Source: an uncultured Spartobacteria bacterium (GTDB lineage Bacteria > Verrucomicrobiota > Verrucomicrobiia > Chthoniobacterales > UBA6821). Taken from it: DNA of 15,154 nucleotides. The stretch lies in the NCBI GenBank assembly GCA_903831635.1, contig CAIKYN010000234.1, forward strand, positions 1 to 15,154, read 5' to 3'. The notes under the pieces are model-generated. The model was not told the DNA's origin. It was given only the letters and a program-made list of their open reading frames with translations, and did no database searches. The number at the start of each line of letters is the position of its first letter. Positions within the stretch are counted from its first letter, which is position 1. This document shows, piece by piece, positions 1 through 8,213 of the stretch. Both the position numbers and the translations under genes were made by a program.

Positions 1-797
1 CCCTCCATGAGCAGAAGGGTTCCAACCACAGGAATGATCGCCCTCCATCCAGGGTAGGGATCTCCCGTGTGGATGAAGGCCATCCCGAGAATCAGCAGGA
101 CCAATCCACCCCATGATAAAGCTTCCCTGTAGGCAGGCACCTCCTCTTCATGACCACGATCATAATGCCACCAAGCCAGCAAACTCCCTCCCAAGAACTC
201 CCATGCACGGTAAGGCGTCAAAAAGAAGTCCGCCACACCTCCGTGTCCCGACATCCAGAGGTTGCCTGCCATCGACACCAAAAGGAGTACTCCCATGATG
301 GCCGCAAGCGGCCACTTCTTCTTCCAGATCAAGAGCAAGATCGGGGGGAAAAAAATGTAGAACTGTTCCTCCACCGCCAGTGACCAGAGGTGCAGAAGCG
401 GTTTGAGGCTCGCAGCTGTATCGAAATACCCACTCTCCTGCCAGAAGATGATGTTCTGGATGAAGAGCGTTCCTGCTGCAACGTGCTTGCCGAGTTGTTC
501 AAACTCATCCGGCAAGAGGATAAGCCATCCGTAGGCCATGGTGATCACCAACATGGTGATCAATGCCGGAAAGAGTCTTCTGATGCGCCTCGCGTAGAAC
601 TCCTTGAAACTGAAGTTCTCCTCCCGATGCCCCTTGTAGAGAATCCCACTGATCAGGTACCCGCTGATCACAAAAAAGATATCCACCCCGATGAACCCTC
701 CGGGGATCACCCACGGAAACGCATGGTAAATCACCACTCCAAGCACTGCCACTGCTCTCAAACCATCAATGTCAGATCGATATCGTAGAGAAATCAT
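1..797 (-). CDS. Acyltransferase 3 (OafA/YrhL type), N-terminal part
   Basis: This is an integral inner-membrane O-acyltransferase, which transfers acyl (often acetyl) groups to surface sugars. Translating the reverse strand from the ATG at 797 gives 265 open codons that continue past the window edge, so the C-terminus is missing. Seen directly: an N-terminal DIDGLRAVAVL...IYHAFP segment with the family's conserved histidine; GGFIGVDIFFVISGYLI; a basic RRIRRLFPAL segment; and SLAVEEQFYIFFP followed by further hydrophobic helices. These motifs and their order are diagnostic for the acyltransferase-3 family, particularly the long OafA/YrhL branch that often carries a C-terminal SGNH domain. That domain would lie outside the window. 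The gene is divergent from the GT2 gene at 868 with a 70-bp gap, and I see no clear Shine-Dalgarno. A role in acylating the polysaccharide made here is inferred from position. Confidence 0.9.
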   Translation of the reverse strand, partial: MISLRYRSDIDGLRAVAVLGVVIYHAFPWVIPGGFIGVDIFFVISGYLISGILYKGHREENFSFKEFYARRIRRLFPALITMLVITMAYGWLILLPDEFEQLGKHVAAGTLFIQNIIFWQESGYFDTAASLKPLLHLWSLAVEEQFYIFFPPILLLIWKKKWPLAAIMGVLLLVSMAGNLWMSGHGGVADFFLTPYRAWEFLGGSLLAWWHYDRGHEEEVPAYREALSWGGLVLLILGMAFIHTGDPYPGWRAIIPVVGTLLLME

Positions 798-867
798 GGG
801 CAAATCGCATCATCTTGAATTACTCTTTTAGAGACTAGATTTTTCTCTTATTAATCTAAGCTGAATC

Positions 868-1770
868 ATGCTTTTTTCGATCGTAACCCCATCCTACAAC
901 CAGGCCTCCTACCTCAGAGGCACGATCGAGAGCATCCTGAATCAGCAGGCGGACTTAGAGTACATCGTGATGGACGGTGGCTCTAAGGACGGGAGCCGTG
1001 AGATCATTGCCTCTTATGAGAGCAGGCTTGCCCATTGGCAGAGCGAGAAGGATGGTGGCCAGTATGATGCTATCAACAGGGGCTTCGCGCGCTCGACCGG
1101 GGAAATCATGGGGTGGCTGAATTCATCGGACCTCTATCTTTCATGGACCCTCTCCACCGTGGAAGTGATTTTCCGATCATTCCCGGAGGTTCAATGGATC
1201 ACCTCCACCATGAAGACCTGCATCCGCGAGGATGGCACCTTCGAGGATCTCTATCACACACCAGGGTTTTCCGCCCGACGCTTCTATCGAGGTTCTCACG
1301 GGGGTCCCGGTAACAGTGACTATCTCCAGCAGGAGAGTTGCTTCTGGAGGCGTAATCTTTGGAAGAAAATCGGGGGCTCAATTGATCTCAAACATGCCTC
1401 CGCAGGAGATTACTGGCTCTGGAGTCGCTTCTTCCGCGAGGCTAATGTCGCTGCCGTGGATGCTCCGCTTGCTGCATTCCGCTTCCATGATCAGGCCAAG
1501 AGTGTCGCCAGTCGCTATGAGGAAGAAGTCGCTTCTATAACTCGGGAAATGCAACAAGAGCCAGAACCCTCATACCCCGATGGATCGCTCAGCGTTATTC
1601 GTTGGAGCGACTGGGATTCATCAGGTCGACGCTCAACAAGTTGGAAACTCGAAAAGCGCGACACAAATTCCTTCCTGAATTCCCGATTTGCCATCGATTC
1701 ACTGGTAAAGAAAGCTCGCTGGCCTCTCACCAAATCTCTGAATTGGGTTTATCAACTCGCTGGCCATTAA
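868..1770 (+). CDS. GT2 family glycosyltransferase, type A
   Basis: This is a cytoplasmic GT-A fold glycosyltransferase (300 aa), expected to add one sugar from a nucleotide-sugar donor to a lipid-linked glycan. The N-terminus reads FSIVTPSYNQASYL (residues 3-16), then EYIVMDGGSKDGS (31-43) and GQYDAINRGF (64-73). NSSD (85-88) takes the DXD metal-binding position, and QQESCFWRR (154-162) and LWSRFF (184-189) match the acceptor-side half of WcaA-like GT2 enzymes. The C-terminal 25 residues are basic and amphipathic, which suggests peripheral membrane contact. Its closest relative in the window is the minus-strand gene at 3967-4962. It is the first of a two-gene plus-strand unit, with 78 bp before the next gene. 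GC is about 55%, much higher than its paralogue. No Shine-Dalgarno is visible before the ATG. Sugar specificity cannot be read from sequence. Confidence 0.9.
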   Translation: MLFSIVTPSYNQASYLRGTIESILNQQADLEYIVMDGGSKDGSREIIASYESRLAHWQSEKDGGQYDAINRGFARSTGEIMGWLNSSDLYLSWTLSTVEVIFRSFPEVQWITSTMKTCIREDGTFEDLYHTPGFSARRFYRGSHGGPGNSDYLQQESCFWRRNLWKKIGGSIDLKHASAGDYWLWSRFFREANVAAVDAPLAAFRFHDQAKSVASRYEEEVASITREMQQEPEPSYPDGSLSVIRWSDWDSSGRRSTSWKLEKRDTNSFLNSRFAIDSLVKKARWPLTKSLNWVYQLAGH

Positions 1771-1848
1771 TCCCGAATAAATACATCATATTCCGGTTTC
1801 CTGATTTTACTTCAGGTTTCAAGCCTTTTTTATCTTAATATTTTATCA

Positions 1849-2793
1849 ATGAAGCTTCCGATTTCTGCCATTCTCCCTATTTACAATTGTAAGGGGCGCC
1901 TAGAGCGCCATCTTAGAAGTGTAGTGACTTGGGCTTCTAATGTAAGTGAGATCATAGTTGTCGACAGTGGTTCGACAGACGGGACTCTGGAGTTGGCAAC
2001 TGAGGTTCTATTTTCCTTTGGAGCCAAAATTTTACACAATCCACCCGGACTTTATCAAAGCTGGAATGCTGGGATAGCGGCTGCCAACTCTCCATGGTGC
2101 TACATCTCGACTGTCGAGGATCCTATCACCCCCGATGGACTCTCCCACCTGCTGGATGTTGCTTCCCGCCATGACGCCGATGTAGTGATTTCCCCTCCGG
2201 AGATGTGGAATAACGATGGATCAGCCTCCGTTAAAGATAAGATGCCCTCGAATTACCTAGCGGACTCCTTCCTGAAGGCCGGGCTCTCCGATAAGCTTCT
2301 TTCCCGCTCGGAGACAATAGCCAATCTCTGCGGATTTCTTCCCCAAGGCTTATTAGGAAGTAGCGCGAGCAATCTTTATCGGGCCTCTTTTTTACAGAAG
2401 CACCCATTTCCGACAGACTTTGCTCATTGCGGCGACACTGCATGGGGGGTTTATGTTGCTCCTTATGCAAAGGTGGCTTTTACGAATTTTTCCTGCGCCC
2501 GCTTTTACAACCAAACGAGATTCCAGGCTGAAGATCCAATCCAACAATTGGCAAGGCATCAAAAGCTAGCAGAAACCGCCCGTAAGACTCTTACAGCTCA
2601 AGCGACGCATGATATGGAATGCGCAACGATGCTTGGTTGGTTTAATGCCCATGACGCTACCATACAGATCCTTTGGAATTGGCTTGCCCAGCAACATGAG
2701 TACCAATTACACTTAAAATCGAAATATGAAGGTGGTGTTATTCAATACCTTTTTCGTGCATTCCGAGATGAATGGAAAAAGCTTCGCAATTAG
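1849..2793 (+). CDS. GT2 family glycosyltransferase, type B
   Basis: This 314-aa GT2 enzyme opens with PISAILPIYNC (residues 4-14), followed by the nucleotide-binding IIVVDSGSTDGT (35-46). PGLYQSWN (66-73) and STVEDPI (87-93) follow; the Asp of the latter probably substitutes for the DXD motif. The hallmark of this subgroup is GSSASNLYR (170-178), followed by HPFPTD and CGDTAW. The same signature recurs in three other proteins in this window. A C-terminal helix of about 30 residues is rich in Lys and Arg. It is transcribed with the type-A gene upstream and converges on the minus-strand type-B gene at 2905-3825. I find no Shine-Dalgarno at the ATG and no convincing terminator in the 111 bp after the stop. 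Donor and acceptor are unknown. Confidence 0.88.
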   Translation: MKLPISAILPIYNCKGRLERHLRSVVTWASNVSEIIVVDSGSTDGTLELATEVLFSFGAKILHNPPGLYQSWNAGIAAANSPWCYISTVEDPITPDGLSHLLDVASRHDADVVISPPEMWNNDGSASVKDKMPSNYLADSFLKAGLSDKLLSRSETIANLCGFLPQGLLGSSASNLYRASFLQKHPFPTDFAHCGDTAWGVYVAPYAKVAFTNFSCARFYNQTRFQAEDPIQQLARHQKLAETARKTLTAQATHDMECATMLGWFNAHDATIQILWNWLAQQHEYQLHLKSKYEGGVIQYLFRAFRDEWKKLRN

Positions 2794-2904
2794 AAATATC
2801 AGATAATAAATTGAGAATTACTCATAAACCTTTGGACTTATAAATTGCGATATTCTATTTTTAACCACTGTAAAACCAAATTAAACACCTTGCTGTAAAA
2901 TTCT

Positions 2905-3825
2905 TTATTTTGAAAATTTAATCCTCGCAACTATTTTATTAAACCAAAACCTTACACTTGTATACGTAAGAACTGTATCTTTAATTTTCAGCACGAGCGG
3001 CCTTTCAATACACCTTACATAGGCCCTTAACTGTAAACACTCCTCTAAAATGCGATCATTTATATATCCGATTGTGTGCGGACCATGATCTAATTTTATT
3101 GACTCATTTCTAAATTTTGCAGTTATTTCACCAGACTCGTCCCATTCGCCATTTCTCACTCCATCCCAACAGAATGTTGCATACTCCTTTTCAGCTATAC
3201 CGACTTTTAAACTAGGTATATTACGAAGGGCCCAAAATGTATCCCCAACAGATCCAACATCGCTTGGAAATGGGTTTTCTTTAATAACTTCAGTGCGATA
3301 TAAGTTTGAAGCCGAACTCCCTATAATACTTGCTGGAAAAAAAACACTAACCATGTATTGCTTCTGCAAATCATCTAGTATAGTTATTCCTTTATGAAAG
3401 TTTAAATACTTAAGCACATAATGTATTGGCCATTTTATATTTTCCATATTTATTCCATCATAAGAAACAATTTTTGGAGGCGAAATAATAACATCAGTAT
3501 TTGAATTAATTATTAAACTAGTTAACTCTAAAAATTCTTTTTTTCCTATTATGTCACAGACAGTAGAATAATAAACATAAGGTTGTGTTGCATTGGCAGC
3601 AGCTAAGTTCCATGCTTGGTATAGCCCAGGTCTAGTTGAAATAATTTTTGCACCATAGGGATTTAGCCTTTTTTCTAATAATTCTTTTGTTCCATCGCTG
3701 GAATTGCTATCCACAGCAATAACCTCCCCGGCAAGTGGAAGCCAATCCTCAATTCCATCTAGATGTCTTTTTAGTTTTACTCTGCAATTTAGAGTAGGAA
3801 TGATTACAGTTACTGGAACTTTCAT
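2905..3825 (-). CDS. GT2 family glycosyltransferase, type B'
   Basis: This 306-aa GT2 enzyme is the last gene of the minus-strand cluster. It shows VTVIIPTLNC (residues 5-14), VIAVDSNSSDGT (35-46), PGLYQAWN (66-73), STVCDII (87-93), GSSASNLYR (169-177), NPFPSD and VGDTFW. It is strikingly close to the C-terminal half of the fusion protein at 8210-10651: an ungapped 80-residue stretch from the NC motif to the CDII motif is about 70% identical by eye. Unlike that protein and the 7164-8213 enzyme it lacks the coiled-coil tail, ending instead in a basic helix (RIKFSK). The coding region is very AT-rich (line 3421-3480 has 16 G/C in 60). The start overlaps the stop of a 22-codon open frame (3822-3890) by ATGA. 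A possible promoter lies at 3900-3927. Confidence 0.88.
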   Translation of the reverse strand: MKVPVTVIIPTLNCRVKLKRHLDGIEDWLPLAGEVIAVDSNSSDGTKELLEKRLNPYGAKIISTRPGLYQAWNLAAANATQPYVYYSTVCDIIGKKEFLELTSLIINSNTDVIISPPKIVSYDGINMENIKWPIHYVLKYLNFHKGITILDDLQKQYMVSVFFPASIIGSSASNLYRTEVIKENPFPSDVGSVGDTFWALRNIPSLKVGIAEKEYATFCWDGVRNGEWDESGEITAKFRNESIKLDHGPHTIGYINDRILEECLQLRAYVRCIERPLVLKIKDTVLTYTSVRFWFNKIVARIKFSK

Positions 3826-3899
3826 AAGCTAGGCTGAAATGATTCTATATTGACACCCTTAAATTGTTTTTTTGTATCATCAATGCCCATGTCGGAGTC

Positions 3900-3927
3900 T
3901 TTATAATTTATTTAAGTTTACGATCAA
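3900..3927 (-). promoter_or_regulatory. Possible sigma70-like promoter before the type-B' GT2 gene
   Basis: On the minus strand a TTGATC hexamer (3927-3922) and a TATAAA hexamer (3905-3900) are 16 bp apart, within the 141-bp gap between the two GT2 genes at 3967-4962 and 2905-3825. This could give the last gene its own transcript. The gap is very AT-rich, so chance matches are likely and confidence is low. Confidence 0.25.
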
Positions 3928-3966
3928 TAAATATTTTTATTGGGCTATTCATGAGAAGTCCAACTC

Positions 3967-4962
3967 TCAACCTTTTAGATTAATTAGTTTTTTGAAAGCT
4001 TGCCCCATAATGTAGCGTAAACTCGTTGTTTTTTTGAGTTGAGATTCCAGTTCGTGAATATAGGAACCTCTTTGAATACACAAAGCATTAAGCCCATTAA
4101 TAACGACTTCTTTTTGATGTAATGCTGTCTCAGAATCATTTACCTCAAAAATAAAATTATCGTTATTGATTGTATTTACAATCCATTCTCCAAATCCATT
4201 ACCCTCTTTTCCTGGAGGGCTCAGATATGCGACCGGCATCGTGTTATGGTGACTCGGTGTTTGTGGGGATGATCGAAGCTTTATTAGAACATCTTCGACT
4301 TCATCCATATATCCTTCGATCTTGCTTCTTTGAGCATCGTGAAAACGAAATCCTGCCAGAGGACACTCCAAAGCAGTGAGCGGTGAGTGTTCAAACATTA
4401 GTGACCACAGATGAAAATCTGCCGCATACCGATAAGTGTCTGGTATTTTACAGCCGATTTTATTCCAGAGTGATCGACGCCAAAAACAACTCTCCTGTTG
4501 AATGAAATTTGGATTTTCACGACTTCCATGTAATCCTTTTAAAAAAGCATTTCGAGAATAGCCAGGAACTTTTTGATATCCCGCAAATTCATCATTTTCG
4601 CCAATGCAAAGCTTGTGATTAGCTGCAACCCAATTCACATCTGCATTACTTTCGAAAATACGTGCAATTGTATTGAGGGTCCATGGAAGGTAAATATCAG
4701 AAGAATTGATCCAAGCCAAAATATCTCCAGTAGACTGTTCAAATCCCTTATTTATAGCTTCATACTGACCAGCATCAGGCTCGCTACACCACCATGTTAG
4801 TCGATCCGAATACTTCTTGATGATTTCTTTACTTCCATCTGTTGAGCCACCATCTACTACGATATACTCTAGTTCAACCCCTTTTTGCGTGAGGACGCTC
4901 AGTAGCGTTGTTTCTAAAAAATTAGCCTGATTATACGATGGCGTAATGATACTTATTTTCAT
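3967..4962 (-). CDS. GT2 family glycosyltransferase, type A', with coiled-coil tail
   Basis: This 331-aa GT2 enzyme is related to the plus-strand gene at 868-1770; by eye well over half of the first 100 residues match. It shows ISIITPSYNQANFL (residues 3-16), EYIVVDGGSTDGS (32-44), GQYEAINKGF (65-74), NSSDIY in the DXD position (86-91), QQESCFWRR (155-163) and a conserved FRFHD. It differs from its paralogue by a C-terminal extension: a heptad-like helix containing YIHELESQLKK (from about residue 301) and then a basic amphipathic end, AFKKLINLKG. The same YI-x-ELE tail occurs on the enzymes at 7164-8213 and 8210-10651, which are otherwise of a different GT2 subtype. The start lies 8 bp after the stop of the 4971-7136 gene, so it is probably cotranscribed. 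Low GC throughout. Confidence 0.9.
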   Translation of the reverse strand: MKISIITPSYNQANFLETTLLSVLTQKGVELEYIVVDGGSTDGSKEIIKKYSDRLTWWCSEPDAGQYEAINKGFEQSTGDILAWINSSDIYLPWTLNTIARIFESNADVNWVAANHKLCIGENDEFAGYQKVPGYSRNAFLKGLHGSRENPNFIQQESCFWRRSLWNKIGCKIPDTYRYAADFHLWSLMFEHSPLTALECPLAGFRFHDAQRSKIEGYMDEVEDVLIKLRSSPQTPSHHNTMPVAYLSPPGKEGNGFGEWIVNTINNDNFIFEVNDSETALHQKEVVINGLNALCIQRGSYIHELESQLKKTTSLRYIMGQAFKKLINLKG

Positions 4963-4970
4963 TTTTATTA

Positions 4971-7136
4971 CTAATTACCTTGGTGAATTGATGTTTTCTC
5001 AATTGATTTTAGTGTAATTTCTGATTCTGCACCATTGGGATACAAGTTGTAAAGCGTTAGATATCCGCAGTTGAGTTCTTCTGTAATTATGATTTGAATC
5101 TCCTGGTCTTCTTTTGTAGCCCATTTTTCGACGTATTGAAGAGGTTTATATTTCTCATCACTTATCGCTAATCTTACTCTTCCTTGACAAAGATTATATT
5201 TAACTGTAATTTTATCTTTTGGTTCAATACGACCAATCGGAATTCTTGCAAAATCCTCCCATTTTATTTTGCTTGATATTAATTTAATTCCGTTTTTTTG
5301 GATTTGGCTTTTCCCCCCATTGGAGAGTTGAATTTTTTCAAGGCTGATTATTTGTTTTTTTCGGGTATCAAGTTCAGTTTTTCTTTCTAGGATTGCAATT
5401 TCAATTTTTGAATGAGGATTAGATTCCACGGTCTTGAATTCTCTTTTTTTTATTTCAAATGGCATATCTAGAGCTTTAATATCTCCAATTGCGTGATCGA
5501 CTATTTCTTTTGATTCGTTAAAAATAACAATCCTATCAACCCCCGACTGAGAAACCGCTTCAGAATCCTGTTTTTTTAGATTCAGAAATTCTATAAATTC
5601 TTCATTTTTACCCTGTAATTTACTAAATGTATTTAACCAGAAGGAAACAATCATTCTGGAGTCTCTTCCTTCCCGAGTGGCTCCGCTGTCATCACACCAG
5701 AATTTTGTTATTTTAGTATCTTTATCAGCTTTTGGTAATAACTCTCCCAATAAGATCGCCTTTTGGATAAGACCTATATCACTAGTAGCATAACCCTCTA
5801 TTATTTGTGAAAAAAAACGGGTTTTAGACATTAAAATACTTGTACTAAATATACAACACAATACAACGCAAAGAAGTCTTTTTAATCTTATTGATTCCGG
5901 AGTCACCAGCATGATTCCGGAGCCAAAAGTGGCTATAATTATAGAACTCGCGTTGCTTAATCGATGCCATGACGCTAGCACAATAATTATGGCAATCCCA
6001 ACTGTTATTACGATTGTAAAAATCCAGGCAGTGGTTTGCCTCTCCATTTTTTTTAAACACTCCCCACAAACCACCGCTGTTGTAATAATTGTTACCGGAA
6101 GTAAAAATGAATAGTAGAAAGGCAGTGATAGAACAAATGCTCTTCCAAAAAGATCACCAACCCAAAAAAAGCAGATGCTGGCGACTATTGATATTGCTGC
6201 ACCTCTGGCCAGTATTGATCCATGCCTTGCAGTCAACAATACGGCTGGCATCAGAGCTATAGGAGCTAGCCAAATGGGGGCATCTTCCAATGCATTAATA
6301 ATAGGTTTTTTCCAACACTCTCCTTTTCCTAAAGAAATATCGTGAATAACCTCTATCGTAGGACTGAATATTGCTGGCATTCCCCATGCTTTCCAATACC
6401 AGATCCACGCCACTATGAATGTCACGGAGAATCCCGCACCAACCCAAGAGGCAAACCTAACACTACATCGATCCCTATCCCATCTTGCACTGACAAGTAG
6501 GGGTAATAGTAATAATAATGCAAATGCTGCATAGAGATGGGCTGATGCGGCAAGCGCAAAAAGAATTCCCGCAGCAAAAGCTGCAAGTATATCATCCGAT
6601 TTCGAACACACTATACAACATCCTAAAATTAAAAAAGGTACAGAGGTTGAGTCGACGTATGTTGTGCAGATCAGTCTTATGACTACAGGGTTAAAAGCCC
6701 ATAAAAAAGAACTTACTATTCCGGCTAGAATTCCAAATCGTGTTTTAAAAATTCTGTAAAGCGACAGAGAGACAGTTAATGATAGAATCCATCGTAGAAT
6801 CCATATTCCGGCAATATTTCCAAAGACATTTCCGCTTATAGAATCAGGAAAAATTCCCCCGAATCGTGTTGCATAGTATGGAAAACCATATCTCAAAACG
6901 AGTTCACCGAACTGTCGTGAATAGGATAAGTAGAAAACTGCATCCGTGAAATTTCCAAGAACTATGCGCGGCACATGAAAATACAGCACAGGAATAAGTG
7001 GCATCAATAGCGATAGGATCGAAGCAGCAAAATTCGATATCCCTTTACCATGAGCCCACTTTGTTAAAATCGCATTCATACCGTACAAACTCTTTAAAAA
7101 TAATTTTATTCTCGAGAAACTTTTTTCTAAAGTCAT
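4971..7136 (-). CDS. GT-C fold (GT39/PMT-like) membrane glycosyltransferase with soluble C-terminal region
   Basis: This is a 721-aa polytopic membrane protein. The first 440 or so residues hold about ten hydrophobic segments, for example around 36-53, 108-127, 137-150, 163-176, 184-215 and 233-248. The first extracytoplasmic loop carries GNFTDAVFYLSYSRQ (Asp65), where PMT/ArnT-type GT-C enzymes keep their catalytic Asp, followed by YGFPYYATRFGG. This suggests a polyprenyl-phosphate-sugar-dependent transferase acting on the periplasmic face. From about residue 455 to 721 the protein is soluble and ends in a Thr/Ile/Val-rich segment (about 640-710) that looks like a beta-sandwich. I do not recognise that region, and it could bind glycan. 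There are 27 bp between the upstream stop and this start. A membrane protein of other function is possible, since family assignment rests on topology and the loop-1 motif. Confidence 0.65.
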   Translation of the reverse strand: MTLEKSFSRIKLFLKSLYGMNAILTKWAHGKGISNFAASILSLLMPLIPVLYFHVPRIVLGNFTDAVFYLSYSRQFGELVLRYGFPYYATRFGGIFPDSISGNVFGNIAGIWILRWILSLTVSLSLYRIFKTRFGILAGIVSSFLWAFNPVVIRLICTTYVDSTSVPFLILGCCIVCSKSDDILAAFAAGILFALAASAHLYAAFALLLLLPLLVSARWDRDRCSVRFASWVGAGFSVTFIVAWIWYWKAWGMPAIFSPTIEVIHDISLGKGECWKKPIINALEDAPIWLAPIALMPAVLLTARHGSILARGAAISIVASICFFWVGDLFGRAFVLSLPFYYSFLLPVTIITTAVVCGECLKKMERQTTAWIFTIVITVGIAIIIVLASWHRLSNASSIIIATFGSGIMLVTPESIRLKRLLCVVLCCIFSTSILMSKTRFFSQIIEGYATSDIGLIQKAILLGELLPKADKDTKITKFWCDDSGATREGRDSRMIVSFWLNTFSKLQGKNEEFIEFLNLKKQDSEAVSQSGVDRIVIFNESKEIVDHAIGDIKALDMPFEIKKREFKTVESNPHSKIEIAILERKTELDTRKKQIISLEKIQLSNGGKSQIQKNGIKLISSKIKWEDFARIPIGRIEPKDKITVKYNLCQGRVRLAISDEKYKPLQYVEKWATKEDQEIQIIITEELNCGYLTLYNLYPNGAESEITLKSIEKTSIHQGN

Positions 7137-7163
7137 GAATTTTGATTTTAAAGGTCGGGATAC

Positions 7164-8213
7164 TTAACAACCCTTTAATCTAAATAATATTTTGCGCAAC
7201 ATCCCACCTATACTGAATGACTCCTTCGGTAAAATCTGGAGTCTTTCGCATTCCGAATTCAAATGATTAATGATTTGGGCACGTTTGTCGAGATGTTGTT
7301 CCAGTTCCTTTATATACTCCCTCTGGAGTTCAGCAGTTTTGGCTACACCCTCAAGATGGCGGATCGCATCCAATGTTTTCTCCGGAGAGATCCCACTCAT
7401 ATCTCTCCAGCAATTAAGTATTCTCAATGATGCACTGCCTCGAAGGTTTGTGAAATCGAGCCACTCTTTTAGAGCTCCATCGGAAATTACGGAAAGGCGG
7501 TCTAGGAGATCAGTGATTTCACCATGTTCTCTGATTCCATGATCCTGATGAATTAGAAAATCTGCGCATACTTTGGGGGTTAGAGCAAAGTTGTAGCGAA
7601 GGGCATTTTTCCGCATCCATGCAGAATCTCCCGCTTTTCCAAAATCGGGGGGAAAGGGATCCCTCTGCAAACACTCTGTCCGATAGAGATTGCTTGCACT
7701 ACTTCCAAGAAATGATTCGATGGAAAATCCAGTTGCCAAGAGGTAAACAAGCCACTTTTCCAAGGCAATCGGTTCACTGAGATCGCTCCCCTCAAGAATC
7801 CGGTGTACTGGAAAAACACGGAAGTCAGCATTTAATCCTTCCTCTGTTATACATCTTGGTGGAGAGATTACAACATCGGCTGTATATTCCTTTGCAACAG
7901 TGAACAGGTGATTTAAACCCTCAGACTTAATTGTATCACCAACCGTAGCAAAATAGCAAAATTCACAATTTGAAATTTTTACACCATGGTTCCATGCCCC
8001 ATATAATCCGGGCGGGACAACTTCATGGCGAATTCTCGGATGAATAATTTCTCTACGTGCAATTTCGGCAGTTCCATCAATGGAGCCGGAATCTATTACA
8101 ATTACCTCTTCGACAGAACTCACCCATTCATTGATAGATGCAAGGTGAGGAACTAATCTGTCCGCGCAGTTGTATACCGGTACAATAGCCGTGATCGGCA
8201 TTACATTAGTCAT
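7164..8213 (-). CDS. GT2 family glycosyltransferase, type B'', with coiled-coil tail
   Basis: This 349-aa GT2 enzyme begins with PITAIVPVYNC (residues 6-16), then VIVIDSGSIDGT (37-48), PPGLYGAWN (67-75) and ATVGDTI (89-95) at the metal-binding position. GSSASNLYR (170-178) follows, with DPFPPD and AGDSAW. Within the GT2 core it resembles the plus-strand type-B enzyme as much as the other two type-B copies. Residues 281-325 form a charged helical tail with YIKELEQHLDKRAQII, nearly the same as in the upstream fusion protein, and the chain ends in a basic helix (MLRKILFRLKGC). The ATG at 8213 overlaps the upstream stop by 4 bp (ATGA), so translation is probably coupled to the fusion gene. GC is higher than in the neighbouring B-type domains. 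Sugar specificity is unknown. Confidence 0.9.
   Translation of the reverse strand: MTNVMPITAIVPVYNCADRLVPHLASINEWVSSVEEVIVIDSGSIDGTAEIARREIIHPRIRHEVVPPGLYGAWNHGVKISNCEFCYFATVGDTIKSEGLNHLFTVAKEYTADVVISPPRCITEEGLNADFRVFPVHRILEGSDLSEPIALEKWLVYLLATGFSIESFLGSSASNLYRTECLQRDPFPPDFGKAGDSAWMRKNALRYNFALTPKVCADFLIHQDHGIREHGEITDLLDRLSVISDGALKEWLDFTNLRGSASLRILNCWRDMSGISPEKTLDAIRHLEGVAKTAELQREYIKELEQHLDKRAQIINHLNSECERLQILPKESFSIGGMLRKILFRLKGC

Noticed and set aside
390..788. A 132-codon plus-strand open frame within the left edge region.
   Set aside because: The opposite strand encodes an unmistakable acyltransferase-3 protein over the same bases; this frame is low-complexity and matches no family, so it is an antisense shadow.
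836..858. Inverted repeat TAGATT/AATCTA with an 11-bp spacer between the divergent acyltransferase and GT2 genes, possible operator.
   Set aside because: Six base pairs in an AT-rich 70-bp gap is expected by chance, and I could not define promoters around it.
1800..1831. Weak hairpin (5-bp stem CCTGA/TCAGG) followed by a T run between the two plus-strand GT2 genes, possible terminator.
   Set aside because: The stem is only 5 bp and the T run begins about 9 bases after it; the downstream gene has no promoter of its own that I can see, so termination here is unlikely.
2794..2904. Gap between convergent genes inspected for a bidirectional terminator.
   Set aside because: It is AT-rich but holds no stem of useful length followed by a T run on either strand.
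868..4962. Idea that the tail-to-tail A-B / B'-A' pairs form an invertible phase-variation switch.
   Set aside because: The paralogues are too diverged at the nucleotide level for efficient recombination, and no invertase gene or flanking short inverted repeats are visible.
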